A stretch of 64,000 nt of DNA from Dongia_A sp039808885 (GTDB taxonomy: Bacteria > Pseudomonadota > Alphaproteobacteria > Dongiales > Dongiaceae): the NCBI GenBank assembly GCA_039808885.1, contig JBDHTX010000021.1:1-64000 (forward strand). Reading direction: 5' to 3'. This document shows, one piece after another, positions 7,678 to 16,079 of the stretch. Both the position numbers and the translations under genes were made by a program. Position 1 is the stretch's first letter. The number at the start of each line of letters is the position of its first letter. The notes beneath the pieces are model-generated. The model ran no database searches and was not told where the DNA came from. It worked only from the letters and a program-made list of their open reading frames with translations.

Positions 7678-9219
7678 TCAGGCGGAACGCAAGGACTTCT
7701 CGCGCCGACGCTGGACCGAAGACGGAATTTTCAATGATTCCCGGTATTTAGCCACAGTCCGACGGGCGATATCGACGCCTTCCTTCTTGAGCACGGCAAC
7801 CAATTGGTCGTCGGAGAGAATCGCCTCCGCCGGCTCCTTGTCGATCAATTCCTTAATGCGCGAGCGCACCGCCTCGGCCGAATGGCTGTCGGCGCCGTCG
7901 GCGGCCTGAATCGCGGCGCTGAAGAAGTAGCGCAGCTCGAACAGGCCGCGCGGTGTCGCCATGAACTTGTTGGCGGCGACACGGCTGACCGTGCTCTCGT
8001 GCATGCCGATCGCCTCGGCGATGTCGCGGCGGATCAACGGCTTCAGGTGCTTCACGCCGTGCAGGAAGAACATCTCCTGCTGGCGCACGATCTCGCTCGC
8101 CACCTTGAGGATGGTGGTGGCGCGCTGGTGCAGCGTCTTCACCAGCCAGTTGGCGGCGGAGAGCCGGTCGGCCAGGTAGTCCTTGTCGGCCTTGCTCTGC
8201 GCCTTGGTGGTGACGCGCGCATGGTACTGCTGGTTCACCAGCAGGCGCGGCAGGTTGTCGCTGTTGAGCTCCACCGACCATGAGCCGTCGGGCAGGCGCA
8301 TCACCAGGATGTCGGGCTGGATCGCCTGCACCTCGGTGCGGTCGAAGGCGTAGCCCGGGCGCGGATTGAGGCTGCGGATCTCCGCCGCCATGTCGGCCAG
8401 GTCCTCCGCATCGACGCCGCAGATCTTCATCAGCTGCGCGCGGTCGTGCCTGGCCAGCAGATCGAGATGGTCGAGCAGCGCCTGCATCGCTGGGTCGAGC
8501 CGGTCGAGTTCCTTCAGCTGCAGCGCCAGGCATTCCGCGAGGTTGCGCGCGGCGACGCCGACGGGATCGAATTGCTGGAGCTTCTTCAGCACCGATTCGA
8601 CGAGCTCGAAGCTGCAGCCGAGCCGCTCGGCCACCGCCGGCAGGTCGCCCTGCACATAGCCCGCCTCGTCGATCAGGTCGATGATCTGCAGGCCGATCAG
8701 GCGCTCGGTCGGATCGGCGATCTCGATGCCGAGCTGCTGCTCCAGATGCTCGCGCAGGGTGATCTCGCGCGACAGCGATTCGCCGTAATCGCCGTCCTGG
8801 TCCGGGAAGTCGCCGCGGCCGGAGCCCACCTTCCAGTTGGCCTGGCCGGACGCATCGCTGTAATCGCCGCCGCCGTCGCGGGCGCCGGCCGTGTCGCTGC
8901 CGGTGTCGGAATAGTCGTTGTCATAGTCGGCGTCGATGGGCGAATCCTTGGCCGCCGGCAGCGCCTCGCGGTCGCCGAATTCCTTGGTGTCGAGCATGGC
9001 TTCGGGCTCGCCGGTTTCGGCAGCGCCCGGCGTGTCGGGAGAACCCGCGTTCTCCTGATCATCGGCCCGCTCCAGCAGCGGGTTGCGCTCCAGCTCCTCC
9101 TCGACATAGGCAACCAGGTCCTGGTTGGACAGCTCCAGCAGCTTGATCGCCTGCTGCAGCTGCGGCGTCATGACGAGAGATTGCGCTTGGCGCAGATCTA
9201 GGCGTTGCGAAACGGCCAT
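7678..9219 (-). CDS. rpoN: RNA polymerase sigma-54 factor
   Basis: 513 residues. Region I (LDLRQAQSLVMTPQLQQAIK, activator response) is at the N-terminus, an acidic low-complexity region II follows (residues about 50-140, rich in Asp, Gly and Ser), then the core-binding domain and the C-terminal DNA-binding part with the RpoN box, seen here as ARRTVAKYRESLKIPSS, which reads the -24 element. The factor recognises -24/-12 promoters and needs an AAA+ activator. It is 13 bases downstream of lptB, likely in one transcript with the lpt genes, and is followed by hpf and ptsN. Confidence 0.96.
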   Translation of the reverse strand: MAVSQRLDLRQAQSLVMTPQLQQAIKLLELSNQDLVAYVEEELERNPLLERADDQENAGSPDTPGAAETGEPEAMLDTKEFGDREALPAAKDSPIDADYDNDYSDTGSDTAGARDGGGDYSDASGQANWKVGSGRGDFPDQDGDYGESLSREITLREHLEQQLGIEIADPTERLIGLQIIDLIDEAGYVQGDLPAVAERLGCSFELVESVLKKLQQFDPVGVAARNLAECLALQLKELDRLDPAMQALLDHLDLLARHDRAQLMKICGVDAEDLADMAAEIRSLNPRPGYAFDRTEVQAIQPDILVMRLPDGSWSVELNSDNLPRLLVNQQYHARVTTKAQSKADKDYLADRLSAANWLVKTLHQRATTILKVASEIVRQQEMFFLHGVKHLKPLIRRDIAEAIGMHESTVSRVAANKFMATPRGLFELRYFFSAAIQAADGADSHSAEAVRSRIKELIDKEPAEAILSDDQLVAVLKKEGVDIARRTVAKYRESLKIPSSVQRRREKSLRSA

Positions 9220-9231
9220 GTTGGCCCAAAG

Positions 9232-10149
9232 CTAGAGAGAGAACCTTTCGCCAAGGTAAACACGGCGCACCGCCGGGTCATTCACAATTTCCGCCGGCGT
9301 GCCTTCGGCCAGCACGCCGCCTTCCGCGAGCACATAGGCGCGGTCGACGATGTCGAGCGTGTCGCGCACGTTGTGGTCGGTGATCAGGACGCCGATGCCG
9401 CGGTCCTTCAGGTGCGACACTAATTCGCGGATATCGGCGACCGCGATCGGATCGATGCCGGCCAGCGGCTCGTCCAGCAGCACGTAGTTCGGATTGGCCG
9501 CGAGGCACCGGGCAATTTCTACCCGGCGCCGCTCGCCGCCCGAAAGCGCCGTCGCCGGCACGGAGCGCAGATGGCCGACCGAGAAATCGGCCAGCAGCTG
9601 ATTCATGCGCTGCACGCGCACGCTGCGGTCCGGCTCGGTGATCTCCAGCACCGCCATGATGTTCTCCGCGACAGTCATGCCGCGGAAGATCGAGCTTTCC
9701 TGCGGCAGATAGGCGATGCCGCCGCGGGCGCGCAGATACATCGGCAGGTCGGTCACCTCCTCGCCGTCGAGATAGATGGCCCCCGCATCGGCCTTGGTCA
9801 GGCCGGTCATGATGTAGAAGCAGGTGGTCTTGCCGGCGCCGTTCGGGCCGAGGAGGCCGACCGCCTCGCCGCGCCGGACCCCCAGGGTCACATCGCGCAG
9901 CACCGGGCGGCGGCGGTACTTCTTGCCGATGTGATAGGCGACCAGACCCTCCACCGTCGTCGGGTCGACCGCCACGCCGTTGACGACGAAAGTGTCGCCG
10001 GCCCCCGCCGGATGCGCGGCACCGTTCACCGCGTTCCCGCCGACACCGGCCTGGTCGACGCCGGCTGGGGCGACGTCATTCCGCGCCTGATCGGTCTGGG
10101 CGGGATCGCGCGCGGGCTTGCCGCCTGCTTCGGTGCCGTGCGGCATCAT
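9232..10149 (-). CDS. lptB: LPS export ABC transporter ATP-binding protein LptB
   Basis: 305 residues. A non-conserved, Ala/Gly-rich N-terminal extension of about 65 residues precedes the ATPase domain: Walker A GPNGAGKTT, Q-loop LPQESSIFRG, signature LSGGERRRVEIAR, Walker B YVLLDEPLAGIDP, and switch His in ITDHNVRDT. These are LptB hallmarks. With LptFG it pulls LPS from the inner membrane and feeds the LptC-LptA bridge. The start overlaps the lptA stop (ATGA). The extension is longer than in enteric LptB (about 241 residues); an internal start is possible, but the overlap supports the long form. Confidence 0.95.
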   Translation of the reverse strand: MMPHGTEAGGKPARDPAQTDQARNDVAPAGVDQAGVGGNAVNGAAHPAGAGDTFVVNGVAVDPTTVEGLVAYHIGKKYRRRPVLRDVTLGVRRGEAVGLLGPNGAGKTTCFYIMTGLTKADAGAIYLDGEEVTDLPMYLRARGGIAYLPQESSIFRGMTVAENIMAVLEITEPDRSVRVQRMNQLLADFSVGHLRSVPATALSGGERRRVEIARCLAANPNYVLLDEPLAGIDPIAVADIRELVSHLKDRGIGVLITDHNVRDTLDIVDRAYVLAEGGVLAEGTPAEIVNDPAVRRVYLGERFSL

Positions 10150-11162
10150 TGCGTCACCGGGGCCGTGCCGCCGGTCTCATCGGTCTGGTCATTCTTGGAC
10201 TTGATGACGGTGCGCACGCGCTGGCCGCTGACCGGCAGCAGGCGGCTGATGTCGTTCTTGAGGTCGAGTTCCGCGCGGCCGCCGGTGTAGCGGTTGCCCT
10301 TGCTGTTGATGATCACGTTGCCGGTCAGCACGGCGATCTCGGTATCCGGATTGTAGGCGAGCTTGTCGCTGAACGCGGTCTGGTCCTTGCGGTCGACGCG
10401 CACATGGCCGCTGGCGTCGAGCTGCGACAGATCGGAGCCGCCGTCGTCGTTCGTCTTCGCGTCGTTTGTCGCCGCATCATTCGTCCCGGTGTCGTTCGCC
10501 CCGGTGTCATTCGTAGGCGTCTTGTCGCGGAAATAGCCGATCGCCTCGTCGGCATGGATGGTGGTCTCCTCGCGCACGATGACCACCGCGCCCTTGGCCA
10601 CCAGGGCGTCCTTGTCGCGCCAGTATTCGATCTGGTCGCGCGCGGTCACCGTATCCTTGTCGGTGGTGACCTTGAGCGCGCTGCCGGTCATGATCAGGAC
10701 CCGCGAGGATTCCTGGTACTCGGCGCGGTCGCCATAGGAGGTCGAGCGCTTGGTCTGGATCTTCACATTGCCGATCGCCTCCCAGCTGGCGATCTTGTCC
10801 TTGTCGTCGAGATGCGCGATCAGCGTATCGGCGGCGATCGAGGTCTCGCCCTGCTGGGCCAGGGCGTCGCCGCGCGCGGTGTAGGTGCGGGAATCGCGCT
10901 TCCACTCGATGCCGTTCTCGGCCGAGATCTCGATCGGCTTGTCGCTGTCGTCGAGGCCGAACCCGCCGCCCGATGAGGTATCGCCCGATGCCGCGGCGCC
11001 GGAATCCTGGGCCAGGGCCGGGGGCGCCGCCGCCGGCAGCAGCGCCAGGCCCAGCAGAATTGCGCCCGCCAGCAGCCGGAGGCCGCCGGGCCGCGACAGG
11101 CCGGGGACGCCCGCGGGCCGCGCGCATTGCGCCGATCCGGACTTGTGGGGGCCCGCCCTCAT
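10146..11162 (-). CDS. lptA: LPS transport periplasmic bridge protein LptA
   Basis: 338 residues. A signal peptide (LLAGAILLGLALLPAAAPPALAQ split after about residue 51) is followed by the OstA-like beta-jellyroll (GIEWKRDSRTYTARGDALAQ, then repeated strands) and a second stretch ending DLKNDISRLLPVSG. LptA polymers carry LPS across the periplasm. It is much longer than enteric LptA (about 185). Unusually, residues 217-239 are a run of NDTGA-like pentads (see repeat 10446-10514). The start overlaps lptC by four bases and the end overlaps lptB by four, so the three are translationally coupled. Confidence 0.92.
   Translation of the reverse strand: MRAGPHKSGSAQCARPAGVPGLSRPGGLRLLAGAILLGLALLPAAAPPALAQDSGAAASGDTSSGGGFGLDDSDKPIEISAENGIEWKRDSRTYTARGDALAQQGETSIAADTLIAHLDDKDKIASWEAIGNVKIQTKRSTSYGDRAEYQESSRVLIMTGSALKVTTDKDTVTARDQIEYWRDKDALVAKGAVVIVREETTIHADEAIGYFRDKTPTNDTGANDTGTNDAATNDAKTNDDGGSDLSQLDASGHVRVDRKDQTAFSDKLAYNPDTEIAVLTGNVIINSKGNRYTGGRAELDLKNDISRLLPVSGQRVRTVIKSKNDQTDETGGTAPVTQ
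10446..10514 (-). repeat. 15-bp tandem repeat inside lptA
   Basis: About four and a half imperfect 15-bp units encode NDTGA, NDTGT, NDAAT, NDAKT, ND. Units differ by a few bases, mostly in the fourth and fifth codons. The unit is a multiple of three, so copy-number changes would keep the lptA frame. Confidence 0.85.
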
Positions 11163-11884
11163 TGAGCCTGGTCCTTCTGCTTTGGATAGATCTTCATATA
11201 CGCCTTGCCGGTGAATTCGATCGTATTCCCATCATCGAGTACCTTGAACCCCTGGGCAATCACCTCGCCATCCCCGTTCTGGCCTTCCACCGGCTCGCTG
11301 CCCTCGGCGGTCTTCGCCTTCAGGTCGATGGTGGCGCTGTCGGTCTGGAACGACAACCCGTTGTCGTGGAACAGCGTCACGTCGCCTTTCAACGTCACCA
11401 GGTCCGCATCGCGATCCAGAACGCCTTCCATGGCGGTCACGGCGACATAGGCGCCGCTCGCCATGATGATGTCGGCCAGCGGCTTCTTCAGGGCGATGTG
11501 GCGCTCGTCGCCGTCGGCATGCGAAGCCGATTCGGCGGTGATGCTGAACGGCCGGCCCTTGTCATCCTTGCCGTCGTATTTGACATTGCTGACGGTGACC
11601 TCGGGCGCCGTGTTCCCGGACGTGCCGGCGCCCTCGATAATGGTCGCGTCAACCGTCGTATCGCGCGATTGGAACCACCAATAGACGAGGTAGCCGACGG
11701 TTACCACCGCAACCAGCGGCAAGGTGACTTTCAGCAGCCGCAGCGGGGTGCGGCGGCGGCGCATGGCGCGCGCCACCGGGCGCGGCGGCGCCAGGCGGCG
11801 CACCTGGCCGGGATCGGCCGAGGCGGCCGGCGGCAGTTCGGGGGACGTCGCTGCCGGGCCGTGACCGTTGGGGTCCTGGGTCAT
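11159..11884 (-). CDS. lptC: LPS export complex inner-membrane anchor LptC
   Basis: 241 residues. A cytoplasmic Pro/Arg-rich tail of about 55 residues leads to one membrane helix (LLKVTLPLVAVVTVGYLVYW) and a periplasmic LptC/OstA-fold domain (PEVTVSNVKYDGKDDKGRPF, then ADLVTLKGDVTLFHDNG). LptC receives LPS from LptB2FG and passes it to LptA. The start at 11884 was chosen because it lies just after the kdsD stop (12 bases) and gives a sensible N-terminus; the frame is open 36 bases further. It is the first gene of the coupled lptC-lptA-lptB group. Confidence 0.9.
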   Translation of the reverse strand: MTQDPNGHGPAATSPELPPAASADPGQVRRLAPPRPVARAMRRRRTPLRLLKVTLPLVAVVTVGYLVYWWFQSRDTTVDATIIEGAGTSGNTAPEVTVSNVKYDGKDDKGRPFSITAESASHADGDERHIALKKPLADIIMASGAYVAVTAMEGVLDRDADLVTLKGDVTLFHDNGLSFQTDSATIDLKAKTAEGSEPVEGQNGDGEVIAQGFKVLDDGNTIEFTGKAYMKIYPKQKDQAQ

Positions 11885-11895
11885 TGCCCGGGCAC

Positions 11896-12909
11896 CTAGG
11901 CCACGCCCACTTTCAGGCAATCATGCAGGCGCACGATGCCGACCGGCTTGCGGTCCTCGATCACGAACAGCGAGGTGATCGACTTCTCGTTCATCGCATG
12001 CAGCGCTTCGGCCGCCAGCGCCGTGGGCCGGATGGTGCGCGGATTCGCGGTCATCACCTCGGCCACCCGGCGATGCAGCAGGTCATCGCCCATGTGGCGG
12101 CGGAGGTCGCCGTCGGTGATGATGCCGACCAGGTGGCCCGCCGGGTTCACCACGCCGACGCAGCCATAGGTCTTGGCGGTGATGGTGAGGATGGCGTCCT
12201 GCATGCCCGCATCGGCGCCGATCAGCGGCAGTTCCTTGCCCGTATGCATGAGGTCGGCGACGCGCAGCAGCTTCTGCCCCAGCTTGCCGCCCGGGTGCAG
12301 CTGGCGGAAATCATCGGCCGAGAAGCCCTTGCGCTCCAGCAATGCCACGGCCAGCGCATCGCCCAAAGCCAGCATCATGGTGGTCGACGTGGTCGGCGCG
12401 ATGCCCATCGATCCCGCCTCGCCCAGGTTGGGCAGCAGCAGGGTGACATCGGCGGCGCTGCCGAGCGCGCTGCCGGCGCGACTGGTGATGGCGATGAGCG
12501 GGATCGACCAGCGCCGCGTGTAGTTGATGATGTCGGCCAGCTCGAAGGTCTCGCCGGAATTGGACAGCGCCACCACCGCGTCGGCGGCGGTGATCATGCC
12601 GAGATCGCCGTGACTCGCCTCGCCCGGATGGACGAACTGCGCCGGCGTGCCGGTCGAGGCGAAGGTGGCGGCGATCTTGCGGGCGATGTGGCCGCTCTTG
12701 CCCATGCCGGTGACGATGACCCGGCCGGTGGACCGGGCGAGCAGGTCCAGCGCCTTGCCGACCTTGCCGTCGAGTTCGCCGGCGAGTTGCAGCAGCGCCT
12801 CGGCCTCCTGGCGCAGGACGCGCTGCGCCGCGGCCAGCCCGCCCGCCGCGGCCTCCGCGCCGGTCCCGGTCTGCTTTTCCACGGCTCCACCCTTGGCCCT
12901 TGCCGTCAC
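11896..12909 (-). CDS. kdsD: D-arabinose 5-phosphate isomerase (KpsF/GutQ family)
   Basis: 337 residues. The N-terminal SIS domain (VIVTGMGKSGHIARKIAATF, then GEASHGDLGMI and SNSGET) isomerises ribulose 5-phosphate to arabinose 5-phosphate, the first step to Kdo. Two CBS domains follow (DLMHTGKELPLIG to the end, including IITDGDLRRHM). Length is normal. Placement directly before lptCAB links Kdo supply with LPS export, a common alphaproteobacterial arrangement. The Gln/Gly-rich first 25 residues are not conserved, so the start could be slightly internal. Confidence 0.93.
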   Translation of the reverse strand: MTARAKGGAVEKQTGTGAEAAAGGLAAAQRVLRQEAEALLQLAGELDGKVGKALDLLARSTGRVIVTGMGKSGHIARKIAATFASTGTPAQFVHPGEASHGDLGMITAADAVVALSNSGETFELADIINYTRRWSIPLIAITSRAGSALGSAADVTLLLPNLGEAGSMGIAPTTSTTMMLALGDALAVALLERKGFSADDFRQLHPGGKLGQKLLRVADLMHTGKELPLIGADAGMQDAILTITAKTYGCVGVVNPAGHLVGIITDGDLRRHMGDDLLHRRVAEVMTANPRTIRPTALAAEALHAMNEKSITSLFVIEDRKPVGIVRLHDCLKVGVA

Positions 12910-13034
12910 TGCCCTCTCCCGTTGCGGCGGCTAGCGGACGATACCGCCCGCGCCCCGCCAAATCCAGCCGACCGCCCCGGCGCCAGCACTTTGTCGCAGA
13001 AGGCGATCAGGTGCCGCGCGCGGTCGGGCAAACC

Positions 13035-13658
13035 TTAATGCTCGAAGATGTCCGGCTGGCTCCAGCCCAGCCGGTCCAGCGCCGCCCGGGTCGGCAGGAA
13101 ACCGAAGCAGGCTTCCGCCAGCTGCCGCCGGCCCTCCCGATCCAGGATCGGATCGAGCTTGTCCTTCAGCTGATGCAGATACAGCACGTCGGCGGCGGCG
13201 TATTTCAGCTGTTCGGACGACAGGGTCTCGGCGCCCCAGTCGGAGGTCTGCTGCTGCTTCGACAGGTCGATGCCGAGCAATTCCTTGCACAGATCCTTGA
13301 GCCCGTGCCGGTCGGTGAAGGTGCGCACCAGCTTGGCGGCGATCTTGGTGCAATAGACCGGCGCGCAATCGATATCGAGCGTGACCTTGAGCGCGGTCAG
13401 GTCGAAGCGCGCGAAATGGAACAGTTTCAGTATCTTGGCATCCTGCAGCAGGGCCTGCAGGTTGGGCGCCCGCACGACGCCGCCGGCCGGCGCCTTCGGG
13501 ATCTGCACCAGATGGCAGATGCCATCGCCCTGGCTCAACTGCACCAGGCACAAGCGGTCGCGCGCCGGATTGAGGCCCATGGTCTCGGTGTCGACCGCCA
13601 CCACCGGCCCCAGCTTGAGGCCGGCCGGCAGGTCGCCACGGTGGAATTCAATGCTCAT
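13035..13658 (-). CDS. Ribonuclease D-like 3'-5' exonuclease (short form)
   Basis: 207 residues, one DEDD exonuclease domain without the HRDC domains of full RNase D. Exo I is VAVDTETMGLNPARDRL, Exo II lies in LFHFARFDLTAL, and Exo III is the AAADVLYLHQL segment with its Tyr, so it is the DEDDy subtype. Short forms like this are widespread in alphaproteobacteria and probably trim structured RNA 3' ends. The start at 13658 gives MSIEFHRGDLPAG. It is upstream of kdsD on the same strand, with a 125-base gap, so it may have its own transcript. Confidence 0.9.
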   Translation of the reverse strand: MSIEFHRGDLPAGLKLGPVVAVDTETMGLNPARDRLCLVQLSQGDGICHLVQIPKAPAGGVVRAPNLQALLQDAKILKLFHFARFDLTALKVTLDIDCAPVYCTKIAAKLVRTFTDRHGLKDLCKELLGIDLSKQQQTSDWGAETLSSEQLKYAAADVLYLHQLKDKLDPILDREGRRQLAEACFGFLPTRAALDRLGWSQPDIFEH

Positions 13659-13815
13659 CCGACTTCCTTCGCTGGCCACGGCACCCGGCCGCGGGATTGC
13701 GCCACCAGCCGTTCAGCGCGCAAGCGCCACGCTGATTCGCCAATCCTGACCGCATTTCGCTGATTTGGCAAAGCCGGGACCGCCGCCGCGGCCGTCATCC
13801 GGTCTTTCAAGAAGA

Positions 13816-13900
13816 TGGTGCCCAGGAGAAGACTCGAACTTCCACGGGTTGCCCCACAGGTACCTGAAACCTGCGCGTCTACCAATTCCGCCACCTGGGC
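13816..13900 (-). tRNA. tRNA-Leu (anticodon CAG), CCA encoded
   Basis: The minus strand folds as a class II tRNA: 7-bp acceptor stem GCCCAGG / CCTGGGC, a D-loop with GGTAGAC, anticodon stem CAGGT / ACCTG around loop TTCAGGT (anticodon CAG), a long variable arm (TGGGGCAACCCG) and a GTTCGAGTC T-loop. The discriminator is A and CCA is encoded at 13818-13816. Confidence 0.97.
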
Positions 13901-13947
13901 GCCGGATGCGGGCCCGGCCCCAAGGGGCGGGTCGCGCGGCGCGGCGC

Positions 13948-13975
13948 ATTCTGTTCAGAACAGGAGCAAAGTCAA
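13948..13975 (-). promoter_or_regulatory. Candidate sigma-70 promoter of tRNA-Leu
   Basis: On the minus strand TTGACT (13975-13970), a 16-base spacer and CAGAAT (13953-13948) would start transcription about 40 bases before the tRNA. The perfect palindrome CTGTTCAGAACAG (13951-13963) overlaps the -10 and spacer. Confidence 0.5.
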
Positions 13976-14049
13976 CTGGCTTTTGCGGCGTTTACAAGGC
14001 TCTTGCCTTGGCACAACCTGGACAGATCCAAGGCAATGGCGAGGTCGAC

Positions 14050-14997
14050 ATGGCCCAGTCCACGGATCGGCGCCTGGTGACGGTTTTCGGCGGCTCCGGC
14101 TTCGTCGGCCGCCACGTCGTGGCGCAGCTGGCCCGCGACGGCTGGCAGGTACGGGTGGCGGTGCGCCGCCCGGACGAGGCCCTGTTCCTGAAGCCCGCCG
14201 GGGCGGTGGGGCAGATCACCCCCCTCGCCGCCAACATCCGCGACCAGGATTCGGTCGATCGCGCCGTGGCCGGGGCCGATGCGGTGGTCAATCTGGTCGC
14301 CATTCTCCACGAAAGCGGCCGGCAGACTTTCAAGGCGCTGCAGGAAGAGGGTGCCGCGCGCCTCGCCGAGGCGGCGCGACGCGCCGGCGCGCGGCACTTC
14401 GTGCAAGTGTCCGCCATCGGCGCCGACGCGGCGTCGAACTCCGCCTATGCCCGCACCAAGGCGGCGGGCGAGCAGGCGGTGCTGCGCGCCTTCCCGCAGG
14501 CGGTGATCCTGCGGCCCTCGATCATCTTCGGGCCCGAGGATGGTTTCTTCAACCGCTTCGCCGCGATGGCGATGACCTCGCCGTTCCTGCCGCTGATCGG
14601 CGGCGGCAGGACGCGGTTCCAGCCGGTCTATGTCGGCGACGTCGCGGCGGCGGTGGCGGCGGCGCTGAGCCTGCCCGCGGCCCAGGGCAGGACCTACGAG
14701 CTGGCCGGGCCGCGCAGCTACAGCTTCCGCCGGCTGCTGGAGATCACGCTGGCCGAGATCGGCCGCAAGCGGGTGCTGCTGCCGATCCCCTTTGCCCTCG
14801 CCGGGCTGATGGGCGCGGTGATGCAATGCCTGCCGATGCCGCAATTGACGCTCGACCAGGTGCGCTTGCTGAAGCGCGACAATGTCCCCGCACCCGGCGC
14901 CCCGGGCCTCGCCGATCTCGGCATCGCGCCGAGCGGGCTGGAGCCGATCCTGCCGACCTATCTCGACAAGTTCCGCAAGGCCGGCAACCGGCGCTAG
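14050..14997 (+). CDS. NDUFA9-like NAD(P)-binding protein (atypical SDR)
   Basis: 315 residues. The N-terminal Rossmann motif VTVFGGSGFVGRHVVAQL and the segment AFPQAVILRPSIIFGPEDGF are typical of the complex I NDUFA9 subfamily of atypical short-chain dehydrogenases, whose bacterial members are found near respiratory or lipid genes and may bind NADPH without a known reaction. No catalytic YxxxK pair is obvious; the region has SAYARTKAAGE, which supplies Y and K in an altered setting. The ATG at 14050 is chosen because the protein then begins eleven residues before the nucleotide-binding strand. Convergent with uppP; the stop codons overlap by four bases. Confidence 0.85.
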   Translation: MAQSTDRRLVTVFGGSGFVGRHVVAQLARDGWQVRVAVRRPDEALFLKPAGAVGQITPLAANIRDQDSVDRAVAGADAVVNLVAILHESGRQTFKALQEEGAARLAEAARRAGARHFVQVSAIGADAASNSAYARTKAAGEQAVLRAFPQAVILRPSIIFGPEDGFFNRFAAMAMTSPFLPLIGGGRTRFQPVYVGDVAAAVAAALSLPAAQGRTYELAGPRSYSFRRLLEITLAEIGRKRVLLPIPFALAGLMGAVMQCLPMPQLTLDQVRLLKRDNVPAPGAPGLADLGIAPSGLEPILPTYLDKFRKAGNRR

Positions 14998-15809
14998 CAG
15001 CCGAAGCCGCCGGCGACGTAGAGCAGATAGAACACCACCAGGCCCATGGCGACGCGATAGACCACGAAGGGCGTGAAGCTGGCGCGGCGCAGCCAGTACA
15101 TCAGGAACGCGATCGCCAGGAAGCCGGCAATCGCCGACAGGGCCGTCACCAGCCCGACCCGCTGCAGCATGATCGGGTCGCCGACCTGCAGCAGCGTCCA
15201 GCCCCGGTAGAGGCCGGCGCTGGCGATCACCGGAATCGACAGCAGCAGGGAAAAGCGCGCGGCGTCGGGCCGCTCGAAGCCCATCAGCCGGGCGATGGTC
15301 ATCCCCGTCCCCATGCGGCTGGCGCCGGGGATGAAGGCCAGGCACTGGAACACGCCAATGGCGAGCGCGCTGCCCCAGCTCATATGCTCGATGCGGCGCA
15401 CGGTCAGGCCCAGCCGGTCGGCGATGTAGAGCAACAGGCCGAAGCCGATGAGGGCGCCGGCGACGATGCGCGGGTCGCTGAGTCGCGGCGACAGATAGAC
15501 GTCGACGAAGTAGCCCGAAGCCAGGGCCGGCAGGGCGCCCACCAGCAGCAGCCCGATCAGCCGCACCCGCCCGTCGCGCTTGCCGCGCAGCACCTTGATC
15601 GCGCCCTGGCCCATGCTGAGCAGGTCGCGCCAGAAATACAGCAGCAGCGCCAGCAGGGTGCCGAGCCGGATGGCGACCTGCATGGCCACGTCCTGCGCCG
15701 GCCAGCAATAAAATTGCGGGATGAGAATGGCATGCCCGGAGGAACTGACAGGCAGAAAGGCCGTGATGCCCTGAATGATGGCCAGGACCAGCAGATCGAT
15801 GTTTGGCAC
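14994..15809 (-). CDS. Undecaprenyl-diphosphatase-like membrane protein (UppP/BacA family)
   Basis: About 271 residues from a GTG start (PNIDLLVLAIIQGIT), with seven or eight membrane helices. Family landmarks are FLPVSSSGH near the N-terminus and FIPGASRMGTGMT around residue 160. UppP removes a phosphate from undecaprenyl diphosphate on the outer face of the inner membrane to recycle the lipid carrier. Odd: the conserved E/Q-x3-E motif reads Q13-G-I-T-A17; the second, catalytic Glu is Ala (codon gcc). The QLGS position is RLGT. It may be a divergent paralogue with changed activity. A longer open frame reaches 15887. Confidence 0.82.
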   Translation of the reverse strand: MPNIDLLVLAIIQGITAFLPVSSSGHAILIPQFYCWPAQDVAMQVAIRLGTLLALLLYFWRDLLSMGQGAIKVLRGKRDGRVRLIGLLLVGALPALASGYFVDVYLSPRLSDPRIVAGALIGFGLLLYIADRLGLTVRRIEHMSWGSALAIGVFQCLAFIPGASRMGTGMTIARLMGFERPDAARFSLLLSIPVIASAGLYRGWTLLQVGDPIMLQRVGLVTALSAIAGFLAIAFLMYWLRRASFTPFVVYRVAMGLVVFYLLYVAGGFGC

Positions 15810-16079
15810 CGGGCGGGACCCCGTGATGGGAGAGCAAAGGTTTATACCACGGGCGATTCTGGTTAAAAACGCAGCAAATAGTTCCAATTCAGGACTATCT
15901 GTGACATGGTTTTGGAAGAATGACGAGTAGCCGACTCTTGACCGGATGGGCAGGTTATAAAAAAGTCAATAATACTGTCTCAATCTGCGATTTCCTGTAG
16001 ATTGGTCGCAGAGTTTGACCTAATCTTCTGCCCCTGGCGCCCCGGCGCGCCGCCTTCGCGTCTTTGTCTGGGGACCGGC
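15810..16079. other. AT-rich divergent intergenic region, uppP to gltD
   Basis: Positions about 15840-16000 are clearly AT-richer than the surroundings (TTATAAAAAAGTCAATAATA) and probably carry the promoters for gltD and the uppP-like gene. TTGACC at 15938-15943 resembles a -35, but no -10 lies at the right distance, so no promoter is called. No gene is seen. Confidence 0.4.

Noticed and set aside
10447..10512. A CRISPR-like array at the lptA repeats
   Set aside because: Units are 15 bp, contiguous without spacers and in-frame with lptA, so this is a coding tandem repeat.
15938..15961. TTGACC / TATAAA as the gltD promoter
   Set aside because: The spacing is 12 bases, too short for sigma-70; no alternative pair was clear.
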